This document shows, piece after piece, positions 51,344 through 59,043 of a DNA stretch of 64,000 bases (its first letter is position 1; every line of letters begins with the position of its first letter). This DNA is from JAJXSS01 sp964547135 (lineage in GTDB: Bacteria > Planctomycetota > Phycisphaerae > Phycisphaerales > Phycisphaeraceae): contig CAZJMK010000007.1 of the NCBI GenBank assembly GCA_964547135.1, positions 12,839 through 76,838 of the forward strand, written 5' to 3'. Both the position numbers and the translations under genes were made by a program. The notes beneath the pieces were generated by a model, which was not told the origin of the DNA, made no database searches, and was given only the letters and a program-made list of their open reading frames with translations.

Positions 51344-52317
51344 CTGTGACAGGGGCGCCCCAAAACGAGGTGGTTGCAGCGACGGCGCCGCCGAGGGTGG
51401 ACGCGGATGTGCTACATCGATCGTTTGCAGCCTGTGCACAGATCACGCGCACCCGTGCCGGCAATTTTTATCATGGGTTGAAACTGTTGGGGCAGCCCAA
51501 ACGGTCGGCGATGTATGCGTTGTATGCGTGGATGCGGGCGGTCGATGACCTGGCGGATGAGCCGGATAACACGGTCAATGCGGTGAGTGAAAAGCAGCAG
51601 CGCCTGGCATTGTTTCGTGTGCAGACGGAACAGGCTTGCCGTGGTGCGTTGGACATGACACGGCTGGATGCACGACATGCCGAAGTTTGGCCGGCGATTG
51701 GGCAGACGTTTGTCACCTATCAAATGCCCTTGCCCGTGCTGCTGGACATGATCGAAGGGCAATTGAACGACCAGCGCAAAACCCGTTACGCCACGTGGGC
51801 GGAACTGGAACAGTATTGCTATCAGGTGGCGGGCACGGTGGGTTTGTCGTGTCTGAGCATTTGGGGATATCAGGGCGATGAGGCCACCCGGCAAATGGCG
51901 ATCCAGCGCGGATTGGCTCTGCAACTGACCAACATTTTGCGCGATATCGTGGAAGATGCGCAGCGTGATCGGCTGTACCTGCCCGCGGAACAACTGCAAC
52001 AACATGGCATCGACCCGGAGCGTTTTTTAACCGAATTGCGTTACGGTCGGATGTCGATCAGCCCGACAGTGTTCACGCAGATGATGCAGGTGCATATCGA
52101 GCGTGCGGAAGGGTATTACCAGGCATCGCGCGGGTTGGAAATGCAATTGGAAGCGGACAGCCGATGTGCCTGCTGGGCCATGGCGGAAATTTACCATGAA
52201 CTTTTGCGTACGATTGCGAAAAATCCGGAAGCAGTGTTGCGGGGCAGAGTGTCGGTGCCCAAGTGGCGTAAACTGGGTATTGGGTTGAGGGCGAAATTGG
52301 GACAGCCGTGGGAATAG
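51340..52317 (+). CDS. hpnD: Presqualene diphosphate synthase
   Basis: A 325-residue enzyme that condenses two farnesyl diphosphates to presqualene diphosphate. YALYAWMRAVDDLADEPDN is the first DxxxD region and LTNILRDIVEDAQRDRLYLP the second. RAGNFYHGLKLL near the N-terminus and GLSCLSIWGYQG are typical for HpnD. It overlaps hpnC by four bases, implying translational coupling. Together the three hpn genes supply squalene for hopanoids or, in some planctomycetes, sterols; a squalene cyclase is not in the window. Confidence 0.92.
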   Translation: MTVTGAPQNEVVAATAPPRVDADVLHRSFAACAQITRTRAGNFYHGLKLLGQPKRSAMYALYAWMRAVDDLADEPDNTVNAVSEKQQRLALFRVQTEQACRGALDMTRLDARHAEVWPAIGQTFVTYQMPLPVLLDMIEGQLNDQRKTRYATWAELEQYCYQVAGTVGLSCLSIWGYQGDEATRQMAIQRGLALQLTNILRDIVEDAQRDRLYLPAEQLQQHGIDPERFLTELRYGRMSISPTVFTQMMQVHIERAEGYYQASRGLEMQLEADSRCACWAMAEIYHELLRTIAKNPEAVLRGRVSVPKWRKLGIGLRAKLGQPWE

Positions 52318-52365
52318 GAAGTGGTCATGTGGCCGAGTGACGGACAATTTCGAATTGCGAAATTG

Positions 52366-52391
52366 TTTAGCGCGGACGCTTGGCGACGGCG
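52366..52391 (+). repeat. GCGGACGC hairpin variant inside the hpn operon
   Basis: TTTAGCGCGGACGCTTGGCG followed by ACGGCG is a diverged copy with a weaker stem, placed in the 89-base gap between hpnD and hpnE together with a GTGGCCGAGTG unit. Confidence 0.8.
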
Positions 52392-52406
52392 CATGAGTGA
52401 TTTTGA

Positions 52407-53936
52407 ATGAATGTGCAAACCCATACAACACCACCACGCACCACCATCGTCATCGGCGGGGGGCTTGCGGGTATCGCGGCTGCGGTGCGACTGGCTCAGC
52501 AAGGCCAGCGCGTCACGCTGGTGGAAACCCGTCAACGCCTCGGCGGCCGGGCGACCAGTTTCACCGACCCGACCACGGGCCAATTGCTGGACAATTGTCA
52601 GCATGTGCTGCTGGGTTGCTGCACCAACCTGCTGGACTTGTACGACCGACTGGGCGTGCCGCAAAAAATAGACTGGCACCCCCGGTTGTACTTTGCGTTT
52701 CCAAATAAAAATCACTACTCGGCGCAGTCGTGGGTGATTGATGCGCTGGAAAGCGACGACCTGCCTGCGCCGCTGCATTTGAGTGCCTCGCTGCTTGCGT
52801 TTCGCGGACTGACCGTGCTCGAAAAACTGGCGATTGCAAAAGGCATGTTGGCGGTGATGCAGGCAGGTCGGCTGGGGCGTGCGCAATTGCACACGATCAG
52901 TTTTGCGGATTGGTTGGCAAGTGTCGGGCAGCCGATGAGTTTGATTGAAAAGTTTTGGGGGCCTGTGGTGGTGAGTGCGATCAATGAATTACCGGGGCGT
53001 ATGTCCGCTGACGCGGCGTTGCAGGTGTTTCAGGAAGGCATGCTCGCGCATCGCAATGCGTATGTGATGGGGTTGGCTGCGGTGCCGCTCGTGCAACTGT
53101 ACGACCCGGCGGAGGCGCTGCTTCAACGCACCGGCGGCGAACTGCTTTTGTCCACCAGTGCCCATCAATTGCAATACGATGCGACGACCCGCCGAGTCGT
53201 TGGGTTGGAAATTGACCAGGGTCGCACCCTCACGGCCGATGCTTATGTGAGTGCTTTGCCGTTTGATCGGCTGGCGAAATTGTCACCGCAGTCGTTGCGC
53301 GAAACCGATGCTCGTTTGCAAGGCGTTGAGCAAATCCAAGTCAGTCCGATCATTGGTATTCACTTGGTGTTGGAAGCGGAGGACGATCAACCGGTGATGG
53401 AACTGCCTCATTTGGTGGTGACCGGGACGATGATTCAATGGCTGTTCAACAAGGGCATGGTCGATCACCAGGCGGATGAAGTGACGGATGAAGCGGGACA
53501 GGTGCAGCCGACGCCGACGGTGCGTGGGCAGCATTTGCATGCGGTGATCAGTGCCGCCCATGCAGAGGTGAACGAGCCTGCGTCGGTGTTGATTGAAAGG
53601 GCTTTGCGTGAGGTGCGGTCGGTGCTGCCCAAAGCGAGGCAGGCGAAGCTTCTGCATGGTCGGGTGGTGAAGGAAAAGCGTGCGACGTTTTCAGCAGCAC
53701 CGGGGTTGAATCGGTATCGACCAATGGCTGGGCCGAGGGGGGAACAGGGCGATGCGATGAATTTGTACCTGGCGGGGGACTGGTGCCAAACCGGTTGGCC
53801 GGCGACGATGGAGGGGGCGGTGCGTTCGGGTTACCTGGCAGCCGAGGCACTGCTGCGAGATCAGGGACATGATGTGAAGTTGATGGTGAATGATTTGCAG
53901 CCGTCGGCGTTGTATGAGTTGATCGGGCGAAGGTGA
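52407..53936 (+). CDS. hpnE: Hydroxysqualene dehydroxylase (FAD amine oxidase-like)
   Basis: A 509-residue flavoprotein that reduces hydroxysqualene to squalene. The N-terminal dinucleotide fold is IVIGGGLAGIAAAVRLAQQG followed by VTLVETRQRLGGRATSF, and the C-terminal FAD motif is YLAGDWCQTGWPATMEGAVR. The middle (LLDNCQHVLLGCCTNLLDLY) is typical of HpnE. It follows hpnD after 89 bases that contain a repeat. The C-terminus runs about 30 residues past the usual end (LMVNDLQPSALYELIGRR). Confidence 0.92.
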   Translation: MNVQTHTTPPRTTIVIGGGLAGIAAAVRLAQQGQRVTLVETRQRLGGRATSFTDPTTGQLLDNCQHVLLGCCTNLLDLYDRLGVPQKIDWHPRLYFAFPNKNHYSAQSWVIDALESDDLPAPLHLSASLLAFRGLTVLEKLAIAKGMLAVMQAGRLGRAQLHTISFADWLASVGQPMSLIEKFWGPVVVSAINELPGRMSADAALQVFQEGMLAHRNAYVMGLAAVPLVQLYDPAEALLQRTGGELLLSTSAHQLQYDATTRRVVGLEIDQGRTLTADAYVSALPFDRLAKLSPQSLRETDARLQGVEQIQVSPIIGIHLVLEAEDDQPVMELPHLVVTGTMIQWLFNKGMVDHQADEVTDEAGQVQPTPTVRGQHLHAVISAAHAEVNEPASVLIERALREVRSVLPKARQAKLLHGRVVKEKRATFSAAPGLNRYRPMAGPRGEQGDAMNLYLAGDWCQTGWPATMEGAVRSGYLAAEALLRDQGHDVKLMVNDLQPSALYELIGRR

Positions 53937-53964
53937 AATAGGTTGGGTGGCATCCGTTTTTGTG

Positions 53965-54075
53965 GCCCAGCCGCCCCCGGCTGGGTAAATCAAAGCCGCC
54001 GATGTCAATGGCGATCCGACTTTGACGTATCGATAATGCACCGGGTACCACTGGCAGCTTGTCTGCCAGTGCCAT
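53965..54075. repeat. CCAGCC hairpin and CACTGGCAGCTTGTCTGCC repeat
   Basis: CCCAGCCGCCCCCGGCTGGG (reverse copy) at about 53967-53988, GCCGCCGATGTCAATGGC after it, and CCACTGGCAGCTTGTCTGCC at about 54048-54070, a stem that recurs in reverse at about 62440-62465. These elements and the MITE-like unit fill the 428-base gap after hpnE. Confidence 0.75.
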
Positions 54076-54121
54076 CCACTGACACAGGCCACAGGTGGCA
54101 ACCCGCGGGTCCTCGCCTTTG

Positions 54122-54254
54122 AGAGCCTGTACGAAAAGTCCCTTTGAACGAGCCGCGACCGTGAGGGAGCGGTCTTCCCAAGCGGCAGGCACTCCGAAAA
54201 CCGCTTCCTGACGGGCGCGGCTCGTCAAGACCATGGGCTTTTCATACAGGCTCT
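54122..54254. mobile_element. 133-bp MITE-like element with terminal inverted repeats
   Basis: AGAGCCTGTACGAAAAG (54122-54138) and CTTTTCATACAGGCTCT (54238-54254) are inverted repeats of 17 bases with one mismatch. A second inner pair, ACGAGCCGCG and CGCGGCTCGT, lets the whole unit fold. The inner sequence GAACGAGCCGCGACCGTGAG (54146-54165) is shared with 57913-57932. No transposase is encoded. Confidence 0.6.
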
Positions 54255-54265
54255 GAAGCACGGAA

Positions 54266-54325
54266 TACCCAAGTCCTCGGCCTGTCGGCCTCGTCCTTGG
54301 CTTGTTAATTTCGAAATTCGACATG
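54266..54325 (-). repeat. Variable-core repeat and TTTCGAAATTCG run
   Basis: A reverse copy (54266-54305, core GGCC-GACA-GGCC as at 46311) followed directly by a TTTCGAAATTCGACA unit. Confidence 0.8.
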
Positions 54326-54364
54326 CCCAACACCGCCGGGGGCGCGCCGGGGTCGTGCCACATT

Positions 54365-54994
54365 TTACTTGAGTTCGACCGACCAGTAGGCATGGTCGAG
54401 GAACTGTTGCCACGAAGCGTACTTGGCACTGCCCAAGCGCAGGTTGATCACCGGGTTGCGACGGGGTTTGAACGGTGGGCGAATGAGTTTGATGCCCGCC
54501 TGATCGGGGGTGCGACCGGCTTTGCGGGTGTTGCAGCGCACGCAGCAGCAGACCAGGTTTTCCCACGAGCTGCCGCCGCCCTGACTGCGCGGTTTGATAT
54601 GGTCCAGCGAAAGCTCGCTGGTGGGAAAATGTTTGCCGCAATACTGGCAGATGTTGTGATCACGGGCGAAAATATTCCGCCGATTGAGTTTCACATCCTG
54701 CTTGGGCAGCCGATCGTACCCCAGCAGGCGAATCACCTTGGGCACCGCCAGGGACAGGCGTACCGTGTGTACCCATTCATATTCCTGTGCGGTGAATTTG
54801 AGGTGAGCGTTGGAGAGGTCCGCCCAACTGTCGAAGTTGTAGCCGGTGTACGACCCGTCGGCCACGTGAATCACTTCCGCCAGGTCACGAAAAAGCAATG
54901 ACAAGGCCCGGCGAGCATCGACGACACGCACCGCCATCCAGAGCTTATTCAGCACCAGTACATCGGCATTGAGACTTGAGGCATGGGTCATCAT
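54365..54994 (-). CDS. HNH endonuclease family protein
   Basis: A 209-residue HNH protein. ATG 54994 is chosen because GGAG lies seven bases upstream; longer readings begin in non-conserved sequence. The HNH domain is NICQYCGKHFPTSELSLDHI, then KPRSQGGGSSWENLVCCCVR and CNTRKAGRTPDQAGIKL: CxxC, the catalytic DH, the asparagine of WENLV and CxxC. The N-terminus VLVLNKLWMAVRVVDARRAL is the conserved domain that precedes HNH in a family widespread in Planctomycetes and other bacteria. It may act in DNA repair or restriction; no partner methylase or other defence gene is adjacent. Confidence 0.88.
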   Translation of the reverse strand: MMTHASSLNADVLVLNKLWMAVRVVDARRALSLLFRDLAEVIHVADGSYTGYNFDSWADLSNAHLKFTAQEYEWVHTVRLSLAVPKVIRLLGYDRLPKQDVKLNRRNIFARDHNICQYCGKHFPTSELSLDHIKPRSQGGGSSWENLVCCCVRCNTRKAGRTPDQAGIKLIRPPFKPRRNPVINLRLGSAKYASWQQFLDHAYWSVELK

Positions 54995-55161
54995 GCTCAG
55001 ACTCCGCCCGTCGATCGCTTCCCGAACCGACCGGCCAATGGTAGCGACCCCCATGGTAATGTGCAAAACATGTGAATTGCGCAAGCAAGGCAAAAAGACC
55101 ACAAGCCAAGCGTGGTGAGGCGATCGGCTTGAGGTATCACGAAGTGGTTACAAAACTGTTG

Positions 55162-57060
55162 TCAGGGTTTGGGAGGCGACAAGAGATCAGCGCGTTGCCA
55201 GATGCGGATGTAGTCGATCACAAAGTCATCGGGCAATTGTGCGTCGTCGAGAGGGAGGTTATCCCAGCCGCCGGTGACGTTGGTGAAGATGGGGTATGAC
55301 TGCACACTGCCGACGCGGGGGTTTTCATAGCGACCGACAACCTGCCCATTGGCATAGAAGGTGAGCGAACCGGGCAGCCAAAGGACACCAGCGGTGATAT
55401 AGCCCTGGGCATCGGGCTGGAAATAGACCTTATCGGTGCCCAGGTGCTTATGTTGTTTTTCGTAGCCGTCCCAGTGAAAGGCGATGTTATAGCGATGCGG
55501 CCCCCAGCCGGAGAGATATTCCATGATGTCCACTTCCATGCCGCCCTGATGGGTGCTGGCGCGTTTCCACTGCGGCCCAGCCTCGACCCCACGGTCGGGC
55601 ATCAGCCAGAAGGCGGGCCACATCCCCGGTGCTTTGGGCAGTTTCATACGGGCTTCGAAGTAGCCGTAGAGTTGGGTCCATTTGCCGTAGGTATCGAGGA
55701 ATCCGGTGGCGTAATCGGTCTGCTTTTCCTGGGGGTCGTCGTTATGGTGGCCGCGTCTGCGTTCCAAACGAAGGTGAACTTTGCCGTCCTTGATAAGGAC
55801 ATTGTTGCGGGAAAAATGGGTGCGCTTGTCCCAGTAATTGGCGGTGTAGATGTTCCAGCGCGAGGTGTCGATGGCGTCGGCATCGAACTCGTCGGAGAAG
55901 GTCAGCGACCAATCGCCCTCCACCGGCGGACGCTTGCCCAGCCACTCCGGCAGCGGCGGCAGCGGCGGCTTCTCCGAAACGATCTGCGTGACACTGAGCT
56001 TGCCGGGCTTGTCCGATTGGGCGGCGATCACCACGGCACTGACATTGTTGCTGGTGACCCGATCGCCGGAGTTGGGTGAGCCGTCCCAGATCGACCTGGC
56101 CTTAAACGGGATGATGATTTGCACCGATTCGCCGGGCGTCAGGGGCGCTTGGGTCGAGGCCCAATCCGTCGGCCCACCCTGACTGGACAAACGTGCCCGT
56201 GGGGTGAGCGGTACAGCCCCATCGTTGCGAACAGTCACGACGACCTGCAGTGCATCACGCAAATCCCATCGGCCCACCGGGGGCTTGAAGTCCGCCGCTG
56301 CGTCTTGCTTGCCCGCTGGAAACGTGACACCAATGACCCCGTCGGAAAGCGACGCCGACGCCCCGTTGCGAGCGGCGATTTGTGTCGCCTCGTCGATCTT
56401 CATTCCCTGATGAAACATTATGCCACCCTCGGGCTTGATGCGCACCGCACCCGGCGGCGTCGGCGGCTTCTGGCCGGGTTTGCCACCCGCCTGGATCGAC
56501 AACAATCGGAACGAGCGGTCCTCCTTCGACTTGCCGGCAAAAAGGATCACGCGGACCACAGCCTTGGGGTTCAGCGCGAAGCCCGGTTTGTAGCCCTGAC
56601 TGTAGCCGAAGATGGTACGAACAGCACCGACTTCGCCGGGCTTGATGGTGGCACTCTCGGTGTTCCAGGGTTCCTGCTTCCAGTCACCATCGTTGTCCAC
56701 GCGCAGGGACAGGCGCATGGGTTTGTTGCCGGTGTTGAGGATGCGAGCCTCGATGTAACCGTGGGCGGACAGGTCCCAGGGTTGCGAGGCGACCAGGCGC
56801 AGGCCGGGGTATCCCGCATCGCCGCTGGTGATCGTGACATCCACGCCGGGGTGCTGGGCGTCGGGGTTGTGCTCAAAGGAAACCTGATTGCTGTCCGGCT
56901 TGAGCAGCGCAGCGGCATTGTCGGCTGCGCCGTCGAACAGCATCAACGTGGACGCTTTCTCATCATCTGCCGTGGCCTGGGGCTGTGCTTGCAGAAAACC
57001 GGCCGATCCGCCGATGAGCAGTACCAACACCAGCAGAGCAATCGTCGAACGAAGTTTCAT
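55162..57060 (-). CDS. Secreted GH16 glycoside hydrolase, probable agarase or related beta-glucanase
   Basis: A 632-residue protein; ATG 57060 has GGAGA six bases upstream and opens a signal peptide (MKLRSTIALLVLVLLIGG..AGFLQAQ). Residues about 35-180 and 220-365 look like two beta-sandwich carbohydrate-binding modules, as found before agarase catalytic domains (LFDGAADNAAALL; YIEARILNTGNKPMRLSLRV). The GH16 domain spans about 380-625 with WSLTFSDEFDADAIDTSRWN, YGYFEARMKLPKAPGMWPAF and the catalytic EVDIME (nucleophile E509, assisting D511, acid/base E514), and ends YIRIWQR. It cleaves beta-linked galactans or glucans outside the cell. It is the last gene of the LacI-PEP-CTERM-pseudopilin-GH16 row. 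Confidence 0.88.
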   Translation of the reverse strand: MKLRSTIALLVLVLLIGGSAGFLQAQPQATADDEKASTLMLFDGAADNAAALLKPDSNQVSFEHNPDAQHPGVDVTITSGDAGYPGLRLVASQPWDLSAHGYIEARILNTGNKPMRLSLRVDNDGDWKQEPWNTESATIKPGEVGAVRTIFGYSQGYKPGFALNPKAVVRVILFAGKSKEDRSFRLLSIQAGGKPGQKPPTPPGAVRIKPEGGIMFHQGMKIDEATQIAARNGASASLSDGVIGVTFPAGKQDAAADFKPPVGRWDLRDALQVVVTVRNDGAVPLTPRARLSSQGGPTDWASTQAPLTPGESVQIIIPFKARSIWDGSPNSGDRVTSNNVSAVVIAAQSDKPGKLSVTQIVSEKPPLPPLPEWLGKRPPVEGDWSLTFSDEFDADAIDTSRWNIYTANYWDKRTHFSRNNVLIKDGKVHLRLERRRGHHNDDPQEKQTDYATGFLDTYGKWTQLYGYFEARMKLPKAPGMWPAFWLMPDRGVEAGPQWKRASTHQGGMEVDIMEYLSGWGPHRYNIAFHWDGYEKQHKHLGTDKVYFQPDAQGYITAGVLWLPGSLTFYANGQVVGRYENPRVGSVQSYPIFTNVTGGWDNLPLDDAQLPDDFVIDYIRIWQRADLLSPPKP

Positions 57061-57158
57061 CAAAGGTCTCCAATGACAATTCGATAAATGCCCAATCGCC
57101 AAGTCCCTTGGCATGGCGGGTCGTGACGCCGACGTTTCAATCGATTCACGGCCAAGCC

Positions 57159-58052
57159 TTACGGATTGAACCGGTGGCTGACGCTTCCTTCCTGAAACGC
57201 TTGATGAAGCCCGACATCCAGCCCGGGCACCAAGGCTGTGGTGGCTTCATTCAAATACACCGCACTGTGGCCGTCGAGAAAACCGACCACCGCAGCGTTG
57301 CTGTGGCGGTAGGTGACCAGCCCGTTACTGCCAGCTCCGGTGGCATTGGCGCCAGATTGATCGAAATAGTATTTCTCCCAGCGGTAGCCGCCGCCTCCGC
57401 CTGCGCTGTCGGCAAAGCAGATGAATTTGTTCGGAGCCGCACGAAAAACATCCAAGCGAAGCTGCGGACGTGGCGGCGTCATCGTCGGAATATTGCGAAA
57501 CGCCCGGGCGTCGTTGTGGTAGTTGATCCCCAACCCCAGGTCGTTATTGCTGGTGGTGTTGGGTCGGTGCTCGGTACATAAAATGACACGGGTGGTGTTG
57601 GCGTTGCCCTCTTGCTGAGCGTTGTTGCCCACGAAATCACCCAAAAATCGGCGATGATGCCAACGGTACCAGACCCCGCTGATGTTTTGCTCCGCCAAGG
57701 GTCCGTAACCGGCGTTCTCCATCGCGTAGGTGGAGACCGCAAGCAGCAACTGTCGATGATTCGAGAGGCACTGCGTCTTTCGGGCAGCGCTGCGAGCCGA
57801 CTGTAACGCGGGCAAAAGAAGCGCCACCAGCAACGCAATGATCGAAATGACCACCAACAGTTCGATCAAGGTAAAGCCCGGGCGAACCAGGGCAAACGCA
57901 TGTGGATTGATTGAACGAGCCGCAACCGTAAGGGAGCGGTGGTTTGATGGTAATAGATGATCGAAGCACCGCTCCCTCACGCCCCCGGGGGTCGCGGATC
58001 GTACATGCGTTTGCCCTGCCAGGCGAACGCGGTGAGCGGAAGTGTTCATCAT
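57159..58052 (-). CDS. DUF1559-type pseudopilin (prepilin N-terminal methylation domain)
   Basis: A 297-residue protein; ATG 58052 has AGGAAG six bases upstream. The type IV prepilin signal is RPGFTLIELLVVISIIALLV (cleavage after G, glutamate at +5), then ARKTQCLSNHRQLLLAVSTY, and near the end GFLDGHSAVY, as in planctomycete H-X9-DG/DUF1559 proteins. The leader is unusually long: some 60 residues before the cleavage site, made partly of a dispersed repeat (57913-57980; NHRSLTVAARS). Pseudopilins beside hydrolases are thought to help secretion or form surface fibres for polysaccharide capture. Confidence 0.87.
   Translation of the reverse strand: MMNTSAHRVRLAGQTHVRSATPGGVRERCFDHLLPSNHRSLTVAARSINPHAFALVRPGFTLIELLVVISIIALLVALLLPALQSARSAARKTQCLSNHRQLLLAVSTYAMENAGYGPLAEQNISGVWYRWHHRRFLGDFVGNNAQQEGNANTTRVILCTEHRPNTTSNNDLGLGINYHNDARAFRNIPTMTPPRPQLRLDVFRAAPNKFICFADSAGGGGGYRWEKYYFDQSGANATGAGSNGLVTYRHSNAAVVGFLDGHSAVYLNEATTALVPGLDVGLHQAFQEGSVSHRFNP
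57913..57995. repeat. GAACGAGCCGCAACCGTAAGGGAGCGG hairpin inside a gene
   Basis: GTAAGGGAGCGGTG (57928-57941) pairs with CACCGCTCCCTCAC (57967-57980). The left part matches the core of the MITE-like element at 54146. The element lies within the pseudopilin leader and is read without a stop. Confidence 0.75.
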
Positions 58053-58181
58053 GGCCTTCTTCCTGAGTCTGCCCTTCCACATCCACAAAATGAGCTGCGC
58101 AACTTCGGAGACAATGACCCGGTACAAGGCCCAGGCCGTCCGATCAAGACGACCAGGGCGAGTGAGTTTTCTGACGATCTT

Positions 58182-59003
58182 TCAAGCACGACGACGCGCG
58201 ATCAGACACAGGGAACCCAGCCCCAGCAAGGCCAGCGACGCCGGTTCGGGGATGACATACGCCACCTGTACCGAGTTGAGGAACCCGCGGGCGGGGTTGC
58301 CGTTGACCACCGCGTGACTGGCGATGTTCAGGGTCTGGCCCGCCGAAAGCGTCACGGTCAACAGAACGTAGTTCTGGTTCTGCGCCCATTGGGTGGTCAA
58401 CGTGTTGGGAGCGGTGAACGTGTTCGACCCGAACTGGGCAAGTGTTGCCGAGTCGAAGTTGCCCACGGCCCCAGCGCCGGCAAGGATCGTATATACCTCA
58501 TTGGAACCGGCACCGGTATTGGTGTTGCGAGAAGTGACGTAAATGTTGTATTGGCCGGCGGCCAGACCGGTGATCTGCAAACCAGTGCGGGTGTTTTGGC
58601 CGGTGGTGCCGGTGAAAATGCCGTCCCTGCCCACGGATGGCGATGCGTAAATACCGCTACCGGTTCCCGTCCCCAGCGCGTTACTGGTGCTCGGCTGACT
58701 GGCCAGGTTGATGGTTGTGCCGCTGGTGACGGAACCCAGGTTCAACGCGATGCCGGTGGCAGCCGATCCGTCGGCGTAAAGCAGGCCTGAATTGATGTCG
58801 GCCAACTCCACCTTGTTCCAGGTGGACCCGGTGAACGAGGGCACGGCTGTGTGCAGCGGACTGTTGGTTTGCGACGCACCGGTGACGGTGGTTGGACCAA
58901 AGTCGAACATCAGAACACTGGCGTCGGCATCGCCAGACCAACCCAGAACGCCCAACAAGCCGACCACGGGTGCTACCAACCAACGAGCTTGAATCGTGAA
59001 CAT
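58182..59003 (-). CDS. PEP-CTERM sorting domain protein
   Basis: A 273-residue exported protein. ATG 59003 has a strong AAAGGAGGA seven bases upstream and begins a signal peptide (MFTIQARWLVAPVVGLLGVL..ADAS). The middle is a Thr/Asn/Gly-rich beta domain (LLYADGSAATGIALNLGSV; GLQITGLAAGQYNIYVTSRN), similar in tone to carbohydrate-binding or adhesive domains. The C-terminus is a full PEP-CTERM tag: IPEPASLALLGLGSLCLIAR followed by RRA, recognised by an exosortase that processes and anchors the protein. The exosortase is not in the window. It lies between lacI and the pseudopilin on the same strand. Confidence 0.9.
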   Translation of the reverse strand: MFTIQARWLVAPVVGLLGVLGWSGDADASVLMFDFGPTTVTGASQTNSPLHTAVPSFTGSTWNKVELADINSGLLYADGSAATGIALNLGSVTSGTTINLASQPSTSNALGTGTGSGIYASPSVGRDGIFTGTTGQNTRTGLQITGLAAGQYNIYVTSRNTNTGAGSNEVYTILAGAGAVGNFDSATLAQFGSNTFTAPNTLTTQWAQNQNYVLLTVTLSAGQTLNIASHAVVNGNPARGFLNSVQVAYVIPEPASLALLGLGSLCLIARRRA

Positions 59004-59043
59004 GATTGAGTCCTCCTTTATGCCGCGTACGCGGCCAGACGTA

